From: CAYQJS01 sp964417895
GTDB lineage: Bacteria; Chloroflexota; UBA6077; SHYK01
Reading direction: 5' to 3'
Assembly: GCA_964417895.1 (NCBI GenBank)
Contig: CAYQJS010000051.1
Coordinates: 1-39,566 of the forward strand
Length of the DNA: 39,566 nucleotides
Part shown: positions 15,526 through 23,012 of the stretch, one piece after another
How positions within the stretch are numbered: the stretch's first letter is position 1
Layout of the letters: each line of letters opens with the position of its first letter
Program-made: the position numbers and the translations under genes
Notes under the pieces: model-generated
What the model was told of the DNA's origin: nothing
Databases searched by the model: none
Seen by the model: only the letters and a program-made list of their open reading frames with translations

Positions 15526-16845
15526 TCAGTTTTCGATGTGCTCGCTGAGCCATGAGACGAGATCGTTGATCGGGATGCGGTCCTGCGTCATGCTGTCACG
15601 ATCGCGGACGGTGACGGTCCCATCTTCCAGAGACTGGAAGTCTGGGGTTATGCAGTAAGGGGTGCCGATCTCATCCTGGCGTCGGTAGCGGCGCCCGATT
15701 GACGCGGTCTCATCATACTGCGTCACATAGCGCTTTCGGATGGCTGATCGGATGTCCTTCGCCAGCTGAACGAGGTCGGGTTTACGCTGGAGCGGCAGGA
15801 TCGCCGCCTTGACGGGGGCAAGGGCCGGGTGGAGGCGGAGGACCACGCGGGTGTCGGTCCCATCGGGCTCCTCGTCGTACGCATCTAACAGGAAGGCCAA
15901 GGTTGCTCGGCCAGCACCCGCCGCCGGCTCGACGACCTCCGGCCTGATGTGCTGCCTGGTATCTTCGTCGAAGTAACGCAGCTCCTCGCCGCTGAACTCC
16001 TCGTGCTGGCCGAGGTCGTAGTCACCGCGGTGGGCGATCCCCTCCAACTCTCCCCAGCCGAACGGGTACCGGTACTCCACGTCCCAGGTGCCCTGCGAGT
16101 AGTGCGAGCGCTCCGCCTCCCCGTGCTCGCGCAGCCGAAGATTCTCCGCGCGGATCCCCAGGCCTTCATACCACGCCCTCCGTTCACCGATCCAGTACTG
16201 GAGCCACTCTGCGCCGGTGCCCGGCATGACGAAGAACTCCATCTCCATTTGCTCGAACTCGCGCGTGCGAAAGATGAAATTGCCGGGAGTGATCTCGTTG
16301 CGGAACGACTTGCCGAGCTGAGCGATGCCGAAGGGCGGCCGCAGGCGCATAGCTGTGAGCACCGACTTGAAGTTGACGAAGATGCCCTGTGCTGTCTCGG
16401 GCCGGAGGTACGCGACAGAGGTGTCGTCCTCGACCGGTCCCACGAAGGTCTTGAACATCAGGTTGAAGGGGCGGGCATCCGTCACCTCGCCGCCGCACTC
16501 CGGGCAGCGGCCGTCCGTGGCGAGGTCGTCCGCGCGCCACCGCTTCTTGCACACCTTGCAGTCGACGAGCGGGTCAGTGAAGTGTTTCAGGTGGCCCGAA
16601 GCCTCCCAGATCCGAGGATGCACGATGATGGACGAGTCCAGCGCGACGACATCGTCGCGCGCCTGCGCCATGTCGCGCATCCACGCCGCCTTCACGTTCT
16701 CTTTGAGGAGTGTGCCCAGCGGGCCGTAGTCCCAGGAGTTGGCGAATCCGCCGTAGATCTCGCTCGAGGGGAAGACGAATCCGCGCCGCTTCGCGAGCGA
16801 GACGATCTTGTTCATGTCGTCGAGCTGGTACGTGCTCTGCCGCAT
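15526..16845 (-). CDS. glyS: Glycyl-tRNA synthetase (alpha2 type)
   Basis: This 439-residue class II synthetase charges tRNA-Gly. It opens with the family signature KRRGFVFPSSEIYGGFANSW, has a zinc-ribbon insertion (CKVCKKRW, then CPECGGEV), motif 2 around FRNEITPGNFIFRTREFEQM, the glycine-pocket EMEFF, and motif 3/anticodon-domain residues near EPAAGAGRATLAFLLDAYDE and on to an anticodon-binding domain ending in LSEHIEN. Length and motifs fit the homodimeric archaeal/Gram-positive type, not the alpha2-beta2 type. It is followed closely by ppdK on the same strand. A divergent 160-bp gap separates it from the next small gene. Confidence 0.96.
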   Translation of the reverse strand: MRQSTYQLDDMNKIVSLAKRRGFVFPSSEIYGGFANSWDYGPLGTLLKENVKAAWMRDMAQARDDVVALDSSIIVHPRIWEASGHLKHFTDPLVDCKVCKKRWRADDLATDGRCPECGGEVTDARPFNLMFKTFVGPVEDDTSVAYLRPETAQGIFVNFKSVLTAMRLRPPFGIAQLGKSFRNEITPGNFIFRTREFEQMEMEFFVMPGTGAEWLQYWIGERRAWYEGLGIRAENLRLREHGEAERSHYSQGTWDVEYRYPFGWGELEGIAHRGDYDLGQHEEFSGEELRYFDEDTRQHIRPEVVEPAAGAGRATLAFLLDAYDEEPDGTDTRVVLRLHPALAPVKAAILPLQRKPDLVQLAKDIRSAIRKRYVTQYDETASIGRRYRRQDEIGTPYCITPDFQSLEDGTVTVRDRDSMTQDRIPINDLVSWLSEHIEN

Positions 16846-17007
16846 GCGAGTTGTCTGCCCTCGGGGACCAAGCTCCCAGCCTACGGCCTGCCGCTACCGG
16901 CCGTCACCGGTCCGTCAACCGCGTCGGTGCCATTTGAGGATAACGGAGTGTCAGCGGGGGGCGCACGGGAGACGATAGTCCCGGAGAGCTAGACTGCATG
17001 TTAAGCG

Positions 17008-17335
17008 ATGCTGCAGATTTTCTATCGGATTGTGCGGACCGATCCCCCCAGCGACCAGGACTTCCAGTTCCTACGCGTCGTTGGGAGTCGCTCCCATCGC
17101 GGAAGATCCAACGAGCCGTCGATATGCCGAGGGGCTTTCGGTCTACGCGACGCTGGCCCAGGCCCGGCGGGCTGCCCGGAGCATGCCCCGGCTGGGCGGG
17201 TGGATAGCCGAGCTCGTGATTCCAGACGACGCGGTGGTAGCAATTGAGCGGACTGGCAGGAGGCCAGGGCACCACACTTTGTGGGCCGCCCCCGAAGAAA
17301 GCCTCAGGTGGGTCCGATCTGTGGTTAGAGTCTGA
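17008..17335 (+). pseudogene. Small uncharacterised protein gene with a frameshift
   Basis: The first part reads from ATG 17008 as MLQIFYRIVRTDPPSDQDFQ. After about 17069 sense continues in the next frame: SYASLGVAPIAEDPTSRRYA, EGLSVYATLAQARRAARSMP, GGWIAELVIPDDAVVAIERT and GHHTLWAAPEESLRWVRSVV, to a stop at 17333-17335. One extra T near 17069 would explain it. The joined product of about 108 residues resembles, from memory, a small family of unknown function (pattern YRIVRTxPPxxxDF ... YATxxQAR ... ERT ... GHxTLWG) seen in actinobacteria and Chloroflexota. I would not assign a function. The next small gene lies 55 bp downstream on the same strand. Confidence 0.6.
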
Positions 17336-17390
17336 TGTCCCTTGGCCTCGGGACAGCGCCACAGTGTAGAGTCCTGCGGGGAAAGGGCTT

Positions 17391-17651
17391 GTGCATATGA
17401 GGAGTTTTGAGCTCTGGGAGACCCGGTCGGGGAACCTGATGGGCTCCTATGAGACCAAAGAAGGAGCCCTCGCCGTGATCGCCCACGCGATCCGGTCTCA
17501 CGGGCCTGAGTATGTGGTGACTATCGCCCTCATGAGCGAGGACAGCCGGGGCCGATCCAAACTGGTCGCCGAGGGCGCGGCGCTCGCAGATCTGGCAGGA
17601 GCTGCCGAAGGCGCCGGCAGCCCCTCGCGTAACGCCAACAAACACGCATAG
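17391..17651 (+). CDS. Small conserved hypothetical protein (about 85 residues)
   Basis: The frame opens at GTG 17391 (MHMRSFELWE) or more likely ATG 17397, with a GGGGAAAGGG purine run just upstream. The body reads FELWETRSGNLMGSYETKEG, ALAVIAHAIRSHGPEYVVTI and ALMSEDSRGRSKLVAEGAAL. I recall similar short proteins with the pattern 'YELWDxxSxNxxGxFxTxxEAL' in actinobacteria and Chloroflexota, with no known function. It has no signal peptide or membrane segment. Its neighbour on the same strand (17008-17335) is frameshifted, so the pair may be a broken two-gene unit. Confidence 0.65.
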   Translation: MHMRSFELWETRSGNLMGSYETKEGALAVIAHAIRSHGPEYVVTIALMSEDSRGRSKLVAEGAALADLAGAAEGAGSPSRNANKHA

Positions 17652-17684
17652 CACCTGACCTGAGCGGTTATCCAGGTTCGGGTG
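17652..17684. terminator. Imperfect hairpin between convergent genes
   Basis: CACCTGA pairs with TTCGGGTG (17652-17658/17678-17684), continuing as CCTG/CAGG (17659-17662/17673-17676) with one bulge, starting right after the TAG at 17649-17651. There is no T-tract. It lies in the 95-bp gap between two convergent genes, where it could end transcription from either side. Confidence 0.4.
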
Positions 17685-17746
17685 TCGTCCGTGGCATCAC
17701 GCGCTGTTGGGCACCGCGTCGAGAGCGCGTTCAGCCGTCAGGCCCC

Positions 17747-19177
17747 TTACGCCTTCAGCAGCTCCCGGTGGCGGAGCGCGCGCTCCAGGGAAGGCTGCAT
17801 CTTCATGTCGCGGAACTCGGCGATGGCGGAATCCAGGTGCTCGATGGCGGCCGCTCGTTCCTCAGGGTAGAGCTCCAGCAGCAGCTCCGTGAGCTGTAAG
17901 CGCGTGAGGGCCAGCTCCGGCCGGAAGCGCGCTCTGGTGCAGACGTCGATAGCCTGCTGGTAATAGCCCCGGGCCTTTTCTGGTTCCCCCAGGAGCGCCG
18001 CGGCCCCACCGAGGAGACGAGGTAGGCAGCGCGAAAGTCGCCAAATGACGCCCGGCGCCGCCGCAAGAAGAGTCGATAGGAATCGGGCCCGCGCGCGGTC
18101 ACTTGTGGCCAGAGCCAACTCCAGGAGGTCGCATAAGTCCGGTAAGAGGACGTGGCCCGCTTTGCCTTCCTCGATTCCCCTCTGGTTCCAGAGGGCAAAC
18201 AGGGTTCCGGCGACTTCCTCCAGCTTGCCCACGTAGGGCAGTTCCAACGGCGGTCCACCTGCCGGGCCGGAATTGTGGCGCCAGCTACCGAAGTCCTGAA
18301 AACGGCCCAGGTGGAGGAGCGCTTTGCCAATGCGGGAGAACGCGAACTGGTAGCCAACGGCCGGAATGCCCAGCTCCTCCCCGAGGCTTCTCATTCGCTC
18401 GCCGATCGCAACCGCCTGTTCAAGCCGGCCATCCATCGTGGCCAGTAGCCCCTGGTAGCTCATGCTGTTGAGGCGGTTGAAGGGGTCGCGGCTGCGCTGC
18501 GCCAGCTCATCCAGCTCTCCCCAGGCCGCCTCGGCGCCGTCGCGGTCGCCCTTGACGAGCAATCCCACTCCACACCACTCCAACCCCTGCCCGAGGGTTC
18601 TCGGACTGACTCCCAGGCGGGGGCGGACGATGAGCTCTTCCGCGAGGGCCACCGATTCCCGCCAGTGCTCGACGGTGAGTTGATTCAAAATGGCCTGCCA
18701 GCCGGCGGTGAACAGCAGCTCCGGGTCGTCCAACCCCCACGCCAGGTTGAGGGCCCGCTGCAGCAACACGATGCCTTCGGCGACCTGCCCGCGCGCGATC
18801 TGGGCGCGGGCAAGGCCGATGTCGGCGAGCGCGCGCTGGGGAGTGCCCGGGGCGGCGTGCTGATCCGCGCGTTGGGCCCATCGGTGCCACTCCGACGTCC
18901 CGGCAGCATTCACCGCAAGGGCCCGGTGCAGGCCCTCCAAACCGAGACACGCCGCCCGGGCCGCGCGGCCAGAGTCCGCTTCCGCCTCCGCTAGGGCGAA
19001 CGCCTCAGACGCAACCTCATTCGCTGCGCGCAGTGGCTCTCCGGCGGGCATCAGCGCCTCGCCGAGCGCCAGGAGTAGATCGCAGCGCTTGCCTCGGTCA
19101 TCCGGGTCCAGCACATCTTGCACTTCTAATGCCCGTTCGAGATGCCGGGCGGCTTCGCCGTAGGCGTAAACCGCCAT
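17747..19177 (-). pseudogene. C-terminal TPR part of a broken kinase-AAA-TPR regulator
   Basis: From ATG 19177 the frame reads MAVYAYGEAARHLERALEVQ and then about 470 residues of helical repeats (LLLALGEALMPAGEPLRAAN, ARAQIARGQVAEGIVLLQRA, MSYQGLLATMDGRLEQAVAI), ending PSLERALRHRELLKA. Such TPR arrays form the C-terminal half of large signalling ATPases that have a Ser/Thr kinase and AAA domain in front. Here the AAA fragment (19126-19734) runs directly into it in another frame at about 19199-19201: residues AELR of the AAA part meet EAAARRAM of the TPR part. The winged-helix and remaining NTPase region expected between them is absent. The frame could still be translated alone, but it has no clear Shine-Dalgarno and probably no function. 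Confidence 0.7.
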
Positions 19178-19734
19178 CGCTCGGCGCGCCGCCGCCTCGG
19201 ACGGAGCTCGGCCAGGGCGCTACTCAGGGGATGGGTTCGGTCGACCTCCACGTCTCTATACGTGCCCGCGACCAGCAGCCGACAGCCTTCGAGGTTGCGC
19301 GCCAGGTGGATCAGGAGCTCGAGCGTGCCTCGATCGGCATCGTGCAGGTCCTCGGGGATGACCAGCAGGGGCTGCACGCGGCTGGCGTTGCGGAGGAAGC
19401 CGGTGATCGCTTGAAACAACCGCCAGCGCTCCTCCTCGGGATCCGTCGACTGCGGATTGCGGATTTCGGATTGCGGAGTGCGAGGTTCGGTCTGCGGAAT
19501 GCGATCGCGGATCTCCGACACGATGCGCGCGACGTCCGCGGCGCCGGAGCCCAGGTCCTCCTTCAGCCCCTCGGGATCTCGGGCGAGCACGTAGCTCCGC
19601 ATCGCTTCCACGAAAGGCAGATAGGGGAGCGAGAGCGACCCCTCTTCGTAGCAGTGGCCGACGAGGGGCTTACCGCCGCGGATGGTCACGTAGGTGGAGA
19701 GCTGCTCGCACAAGCTTGTCTTGCCGATCCCGGA
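19126..19734 (-). pseudogene. AAA-type ATPase fragment of the broken kinase-AAA-TPR regulator
   Basis: Immediately after the TAG at 19735-19737 the same frame continues with the Walker A remainder SGIGKTSLCEQLSTYV, then HCYEEGSLSLPYLPFVEAMR, Walker B-like PLLVIPEDLHDADRGTLELL and LLVAGTYRDVEVDRTHPLSS. The expected P-loop is GExGxGKT, so TAG replaces the Glu codon (GAG to TAG). Sense ends at AELR (19201). The remaining residues are frameshifted over the TPR fragment. Period-7 repeat DNA (19450-19505) inserts a PQTEPRTPQSEIRNPQS segment before the Walker B region. With the P-loop split and the C-terminal NTPase part deleted, the unit cannot work as an ATPase. Confidence 0.75.
19450..19505. repeat. 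Period-7 repeat inside the AAA gene fragment
   Basis: Eight consecutive 7-mers: CTGCGGA, TTGCGGA, TTTCGGA, TTGCGGA, GTGCGAG, GTTCGGT, CTGCGGA, ATGCGAT. Three units make 21 nt, so in the coding frame (minus strand) they appear as an imperfect seven-residue repeat (PQTEPRT, PQSEIRN, PQSTDPE). The reading frame is not broken by the insertion itself. Confidence 0.8.
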
Positions 19735-20997
19735 CTAACCGACGACTGTGACCAGCCCACCTCTACCCGAGAGCGCCGCGTCGAATGTGGCGTGGAGCTG
19801 ACGTATCTCCTGTTCCCGGCCGACGAAGACTGGCCGGTAGAGGGGGTCGCTTCCAGAGGGCGGGAGGTCGGGGGACGGTTCTCCTGGTCGCTGACCCCTT
19901 TCCTCGACCCCCTGCCCGATAGACGCAACTGCCCGCCGCACTTCGGCGGCCGACGCTGGTCGCTTTCTGGCATCTTTCTCCAACAGGCGGAGGATCAGAG
20001 CTTCCAATCCAGGCGGGCAATCCGGACGATGCCAAGTGGGGGCGACTGGCGGGGTGTTGAGGTGCTGCCCGATGCTAGCCACCGCTTCGTCGCCCACAAA
20101 GGGCGGCCGGCCTGTCACCATCTCGTAGAGCATGCAGCCGAGCGAGTAGAGGTCGCTCCTGGGCGTCGCTTCCCCGCCGGTGGCCTGCTCCGGCGGCATA
20201 TAGCTGACGGTGCCGACCATCATCCCGGCCTGCGTCAGGCGCGTCTTATCGATGGCCACCGCCAGCCCGAAGTCGCCGATCTTGGCGGCGCCATCCGTCG
20301 TGAGCCAGACATTGCCGGGCTTGAGGTCGCGGTGAACGACTCCCTTAGCGTGGGCGAACTCCAGGCCAAGGCACACGTGCTCGGCGATCTTCAAGGCCTG
20401 CTCCAGCGGCAGTTTCCCCTCGAGCGTCTTCTCGATGACGCCTTCCACGTCGCCGCCCCCCATCAGCTCCGTCACCATGTAGGGCTGACCGGCCTGGCCC
20501 GAGTCTGTCGAAGGCTCTTCGCCCAGGTCGAAGACGGTAACGATGTGCGGATGAGCGCCGAGGCGTCCCATGGCCTGCGCTTCACGGGCGACGCGTTCCC
20601 GGGCTACCTGGTCCAGGCCCTCGGTCTTGATGAGGGCAAAGGCGACGTCGCGGTCGAGCAGGGTGTCGTGCGCCAGAAAGGCCCTTTTCTTACCGCCCTC
20701 GCCCAGGAATCGCTTGACCCGGTAGCGGCCGTTGGCGAATGACGTGGGCTGGAGGGGCGCCGCGGCGACTGTGGCTCCCGGTGCCGGAGCCGAGGGCGCG
20801 GATGCGGTCGTTGCGGGAGCGTCGACCAGGTTTCGGTCGGCTGCCTCGAGGTACTCCTGGGCGTCGGGGTTCTCGGCGTCGAATCCAAGCGCGGCTCGGG
20901 CGCGCGCTCTGACTGTCTCCCAGTTGAGCGCACGTGCAGCCTCGTCAGCCTCATCGAGGAGGCGGTCGATCTGGCGCTGGATACGTTCGCTCGGCAT
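19735..20997 (-). CDS. Ser/Thr protein kinase part of a kinase-AAA-TPR regulator, cut short by TAG in Walker A
   Basis: From ATG 20997 (MPSERIQRQIDRLL) there are about 60 helical TPR-like residues, an Ala/Pro linker, then a kinase domain: FLGEGGKKRAFLAHD, DVAFALIK, VVHRDLKPGNVWL, KIGDFGLAV and MPPEQATGGEATPRSDLYSL, ending near residue 365. Next come VFVGREQEIRQL and LVTVVG, the lead-in to an AAA/NB-ARC P-loop, where TAG (19735-19737) replaces the expected Glu. The 420-residue truncated product keeps the whole kinase domain and could be active as a kinase without its ATPase/TPR effector. Near 20501 the sequence GAGTCTGTCGA resembles a loop of the paired-hairpin repeat and encodes PSTDSGQA, perhaps an old insertion scar. 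The start is divergent from the gre-domain gene, with TATACACTG repeated at 21036 and 21090 between them. Confidence 0.8.
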   Translation of the reverse strand: MPSERIQRQIDRLLDEADEAARALNWETVRARARAALGFDAENPDAQEYLEAADRNLVDAPATTASAPSAPAPGATVAAAPLQPTSFANGRYRVKRFLGEGGKKRAFLAHDTLLDRDVAFALIKTEGLDQVARERVAREAQAMGRLGAHPHIVTVFDLGEEPSTDSGQAGQPYMVTELMGGGDVEGVIEKTLEGKLPLEQALKIAEHVCLGLEFAHAKGVVHRDLKPGNVWLTTDGAAKIGDFGLAVAIDKTRLTQAGMMVGTVSYMPPEQATGGEATPRSDLYSLGCMLYEMVTGRPPFVGDEAVASIGQHLNTPPVAPTWHRPDCPPGLEALILRLLEKDARKRPASAAEVRRAVASIGQGVEERGQRPGEPSPDLPPSGSDPLYRPVFVGREQEIRQLHATFDAALSGRGGLVTVVG

Positions 20998-21124
20998 CCG
21001 GCCATCCCTCGTGGGCGAGCAACCGACAGAGGACTTATACACTGACGCAGACCTGGGCGCGAGCATTGTGTGTGGAGGACGGCCTGGTATATACACTGCG
21101 TCCATACCAGCCATTGGATGCAAC

Positions 21125-21385
21125 GTGACTGCGCACCCGGACTACATCGGCATCGGCTCCGCCGCCGTCGTCGAAGCAGAGGGCGGCGACACCGAGACCT
21201 ACGTCATCGTGAGCCCGCGGGATGCTGACCCTCGCGCGGGTCGCGTCTCGAGCGAGTCGCCGATCGGGCGCGCCCTGCTGGGGCGGCGCGTGGGCGAGCA
21301 GGTCGTGGTGGCCGCGCCGGGCGGGAGCTTTACCCTCACGATCGAACGGGTCTCAAGTCCGCAGTCCCAGGTCCCAGGTCCGTAG
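21125..21385 (+). CDS. Stand-alone GreA/GreB C-terminal domain protein (N-terminal coiled coil missing)
   Basis: GTG 21125 opens an 86-residue frame that matches only the FKBP-like C-terminal domain of Gre factors: IGIGSAAVVEAEGGDTETYV, IVSPRDADPRAGRVSSESPI and GRALLGRRVGEQVVVAAPGG, then SFTLTIERVS. The usual 75-residue N-terminal coiled coil, which carries the acidic tip that enters RNA polymerase, is absent. Upstream DNA is the divergent promoter gap and then the kinase gene on the other strand. The last residues (SPQSQVPGP) are encoded by period-7 repeat DNA. The position directly before lysS is the classical greA-lysS order, so this is probably a truncated greA. It cannot do transcript cleavage as GreA does, but might still bind polymerase. 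Confidence 0.75.
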   Translation: MTAHPDYIGIGSAAVVEAEGGDTETYVIVSPRDADPRAGRVSSESPIGRALLGRRVGEQVVVAAPGGSFTLTIERVSSPQSQVPGP

Positions 21386-21530
21386 GCCGACGATGGGAGA
21401 AGACCCCGCCTGGGATGCGGGACAATCAAGGACCAACCTCCTTGGGACTCGGGATTTGGGACTTTGGACCTGGGAGTCTGACTTGGGACTTTTGGACCTG
21501 GGAGTCTGACTTGGGACCTGGGACTTGGGA
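21354..21530. repeat. Heptamer-armed foldback element between the gre-domain gene and lysS
   Basis: The left arm is CAAGTCC, GCAGTCC, CAGGTCC, CAGGTCC (21354-21381). The right arm, from 21441, is CTTGGGA, CTCGGGA, TTTGGGA, CTTTGGA, CCTGGGA and further units, with a 27-bp stretch (TTTGGACCTGGGAGTCTGAC and on) occurring twice. AGTCCCAGGTCCC (21363-21375) and GGGACCTGGGACT (21513-21525) are perfect 13-nt inverted arms. The element spans the 3' end of the gre-domain gene and stops 8 nt before the lysS start, so it would lie in the lysS 5' leader and cover its ribosome-binding region. Confidence 0.8.
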
Positions 21531-21538
21531 ATTGAGAT

Positions 21539-23008
21539 ATGGGACTCGATGACGATCTGACCGCGGCGCGGCTGCGCAAGCTCGAGGCCGTTCGCGCTCT
21601 CGGTGTTGATCCCTTCCCGACGCGGTACGAGCGCACGCACCTGTCCGCCGAAGTGCTCCAGGACTTCGATCAGCTGCAGGGGGCCACCGTACGGGTAGCG
21701 GGACGCATCGTGGGAGCGATCCGCCAGTTCGGCAAAGCTGGTTTCGTCCATCTCCTGGATCGCGCCGGCCGGGTTCAGGTCTACTTCCGCCGCGACGTGC
21801 TGGACGAGCGGTCGTTCGCCGTGTACCGGGAGCTCGACGCGGGTGACTTCATTGGCGTCGAGGGCGTTCCGTTCCGCACCAGGACGGGCGAGGTCACCGT
21901 GGAGGCGCGGCAACTCACGTTCCTGGCCAAGGCTATCAAGCCGCTGCCGGAGAAGTGGCACGGGATGACCGACGTCGAGAAGCGCTACCGTCAGCGGTAC
22001 CTCGACCTCATTGCCAGCGACGACGTACGGCAGACCTTCGCGCTGCGCAGCCGAGCCATTCACGCCATGCGAGAGTTTCTGCACGAACGTGATTTCGTCG
22101 AAGTCGAGACGCCGGTCTTGCAGGCGGTGGCCTCCGGCGCCGCTGCGCGCCCGTTCGAAACCCGGTCCAATGCGCTGGACGACACGCTGTATCTGCGCGT
22201 CGCGCTGGAGCTGTACCTGAAGCGTTGCGTGATCGGCGGGATCGAGCGGGTGTACGAGATCGGGCGGATTTTCAGAAACGAAGGGCTGAGCTTCAAGCAC
22301 AACCCGGAGTTCACCATGATGGAGCTCTACCAGGCATACGCGGACTTCAACGACATCATGGAGCTGGTTGAGGAGATGGTGGCGCACGTGGCGCGCGGGC
22401 TGCTGGGGACGACGCGACTTGCCTGGGAGACCGGCACGATCGATGTGGCGCCGCCATGGACCCGCCGGTCCCTCCGCGAGCTGCTGATCGAGCATGCGGG
22501 CGTCGACTACGCGGAGCATGGCACTGATGCCGAGCTGCGGGCAGCGGCAGCGGGGGCGGGCCTGGCCGTCGAGCCGACCTGGGGCCGGGCGAAGCTTGTC
22601 GATGAGCTGATGTCCACGTTCGTTGAGCCACGGCTCATCGCCCCGACGTTCGTGGTGAACTACCCGGTGGAGACGACCCCCCTCGCGAAGCGGCGACCCG
22701 GGCAGCCCGATGAGGTCGAACGCTTCGAGGCCTACATTGGCGGGATGGAGATCGCGAACGCGTTCACCGAGCTGAACGATCCTCTGGACCAGAGGCAACG
22801 CCTCGCCGCGCAGGCCAGCGCGCGCGTCGATGGCGATGATGAGGCGCAGGAGGTAGATGAGGACTTCGTTGAGGCGCTGGAGCATGGCATGCCGCCGACG
22901 GGCGGGCTGGGTCTGGGGATCGATCGTCTGGTGATGGTGCTGGCAAATCGGCCATCGATCCGCGAGGTGATCCTATTCCCGCAGCTCCGGGCGCGGGGAG
23001 GTTCCTAG
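21539..23008 (+). CDS. lysS: Lysyl-tRNA synthetase (class II)
   Basis: This 489-residue enzyme charges tRNA-Lys. The N-terminal OB-fold anticodon domain (ATVRVAGRIVGAIRQFGKAG, FVHLLDRAGRVQVYFRRD) is followed by the class II core: motif 1 near MREFLHERDFVEVETPVLQA, motif 2 YEIGRIFRNEGLSFKHNPEF, TMMELYQAYADFNDIM, and motif 3 GLGLGIDRLVMVL. In the substrate-pocket helix LYLRVALELYLKR the family usually has Pro (RIAPELYLKR) where Leu stands here, a minor oddity. ATG 21539 follows closely on period-7 repeat DNA and lacks a clear Shine-Dalgarno. serS begins 4 nt after the stop, so both are surely co-transcribed. Confidence 0.96.
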   Translation: MGLDDDLTAARLRKLEAVRALGVDPFPTRYERTHLSAEVLQDFDQLQGATVRVAGRIVGAIRQFGKAGFVHLLDRAGRVQVYFRRDVLDERSFAVYRELDAGDFIGVEGVPFRTRTGEVTVEARQLTFLAKAIKPLPEKWHGMTDVEKRYRQRYLDLIASDDVRQTFALRSRAIHAMREFLHERDFVEVETPVLQAVASGAAARPFETRSNALDDTLYLRVALELYLKRCVIGGIERVYEIGRIFRNEGLSFKHNPEFTMMELYQAYADFNDIMELVEEMVAHVARGLLGTTRLAWETGTIDVAPPWTRRSLRELLIEHAGVDYAEHGTDAELRAAAAGAGLAVEPTWGRAKLVDELMSTFVEPRLIAPTFVVNYPVETTPLAKRRPGQPDEVERFEAYIGGMEIANAFTELNDPLDQRQRLAAQASARVDGDDEAQEVDEDFVEALEHGMPPTGGLGLGIDRLVMVLANRPSIREVILFPQLRARGGS

Positions 23009-23012
23009 CTCG

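Noticed and set aside
352..19737. Amber codon recoding (for example pyrrolysine or a Tyr/Gln reassignment), suggested by two in-frame TAGs at 352-354 and 19735-19737.
   Set aside because: One TAG replaces an expected Tyr and the other an expected Glu, and several genes here (the sensor kinase, the ANTAR regulator, the first ZIP gene, lipB) end normally at TAG. Mutation or sequence error is simpler.
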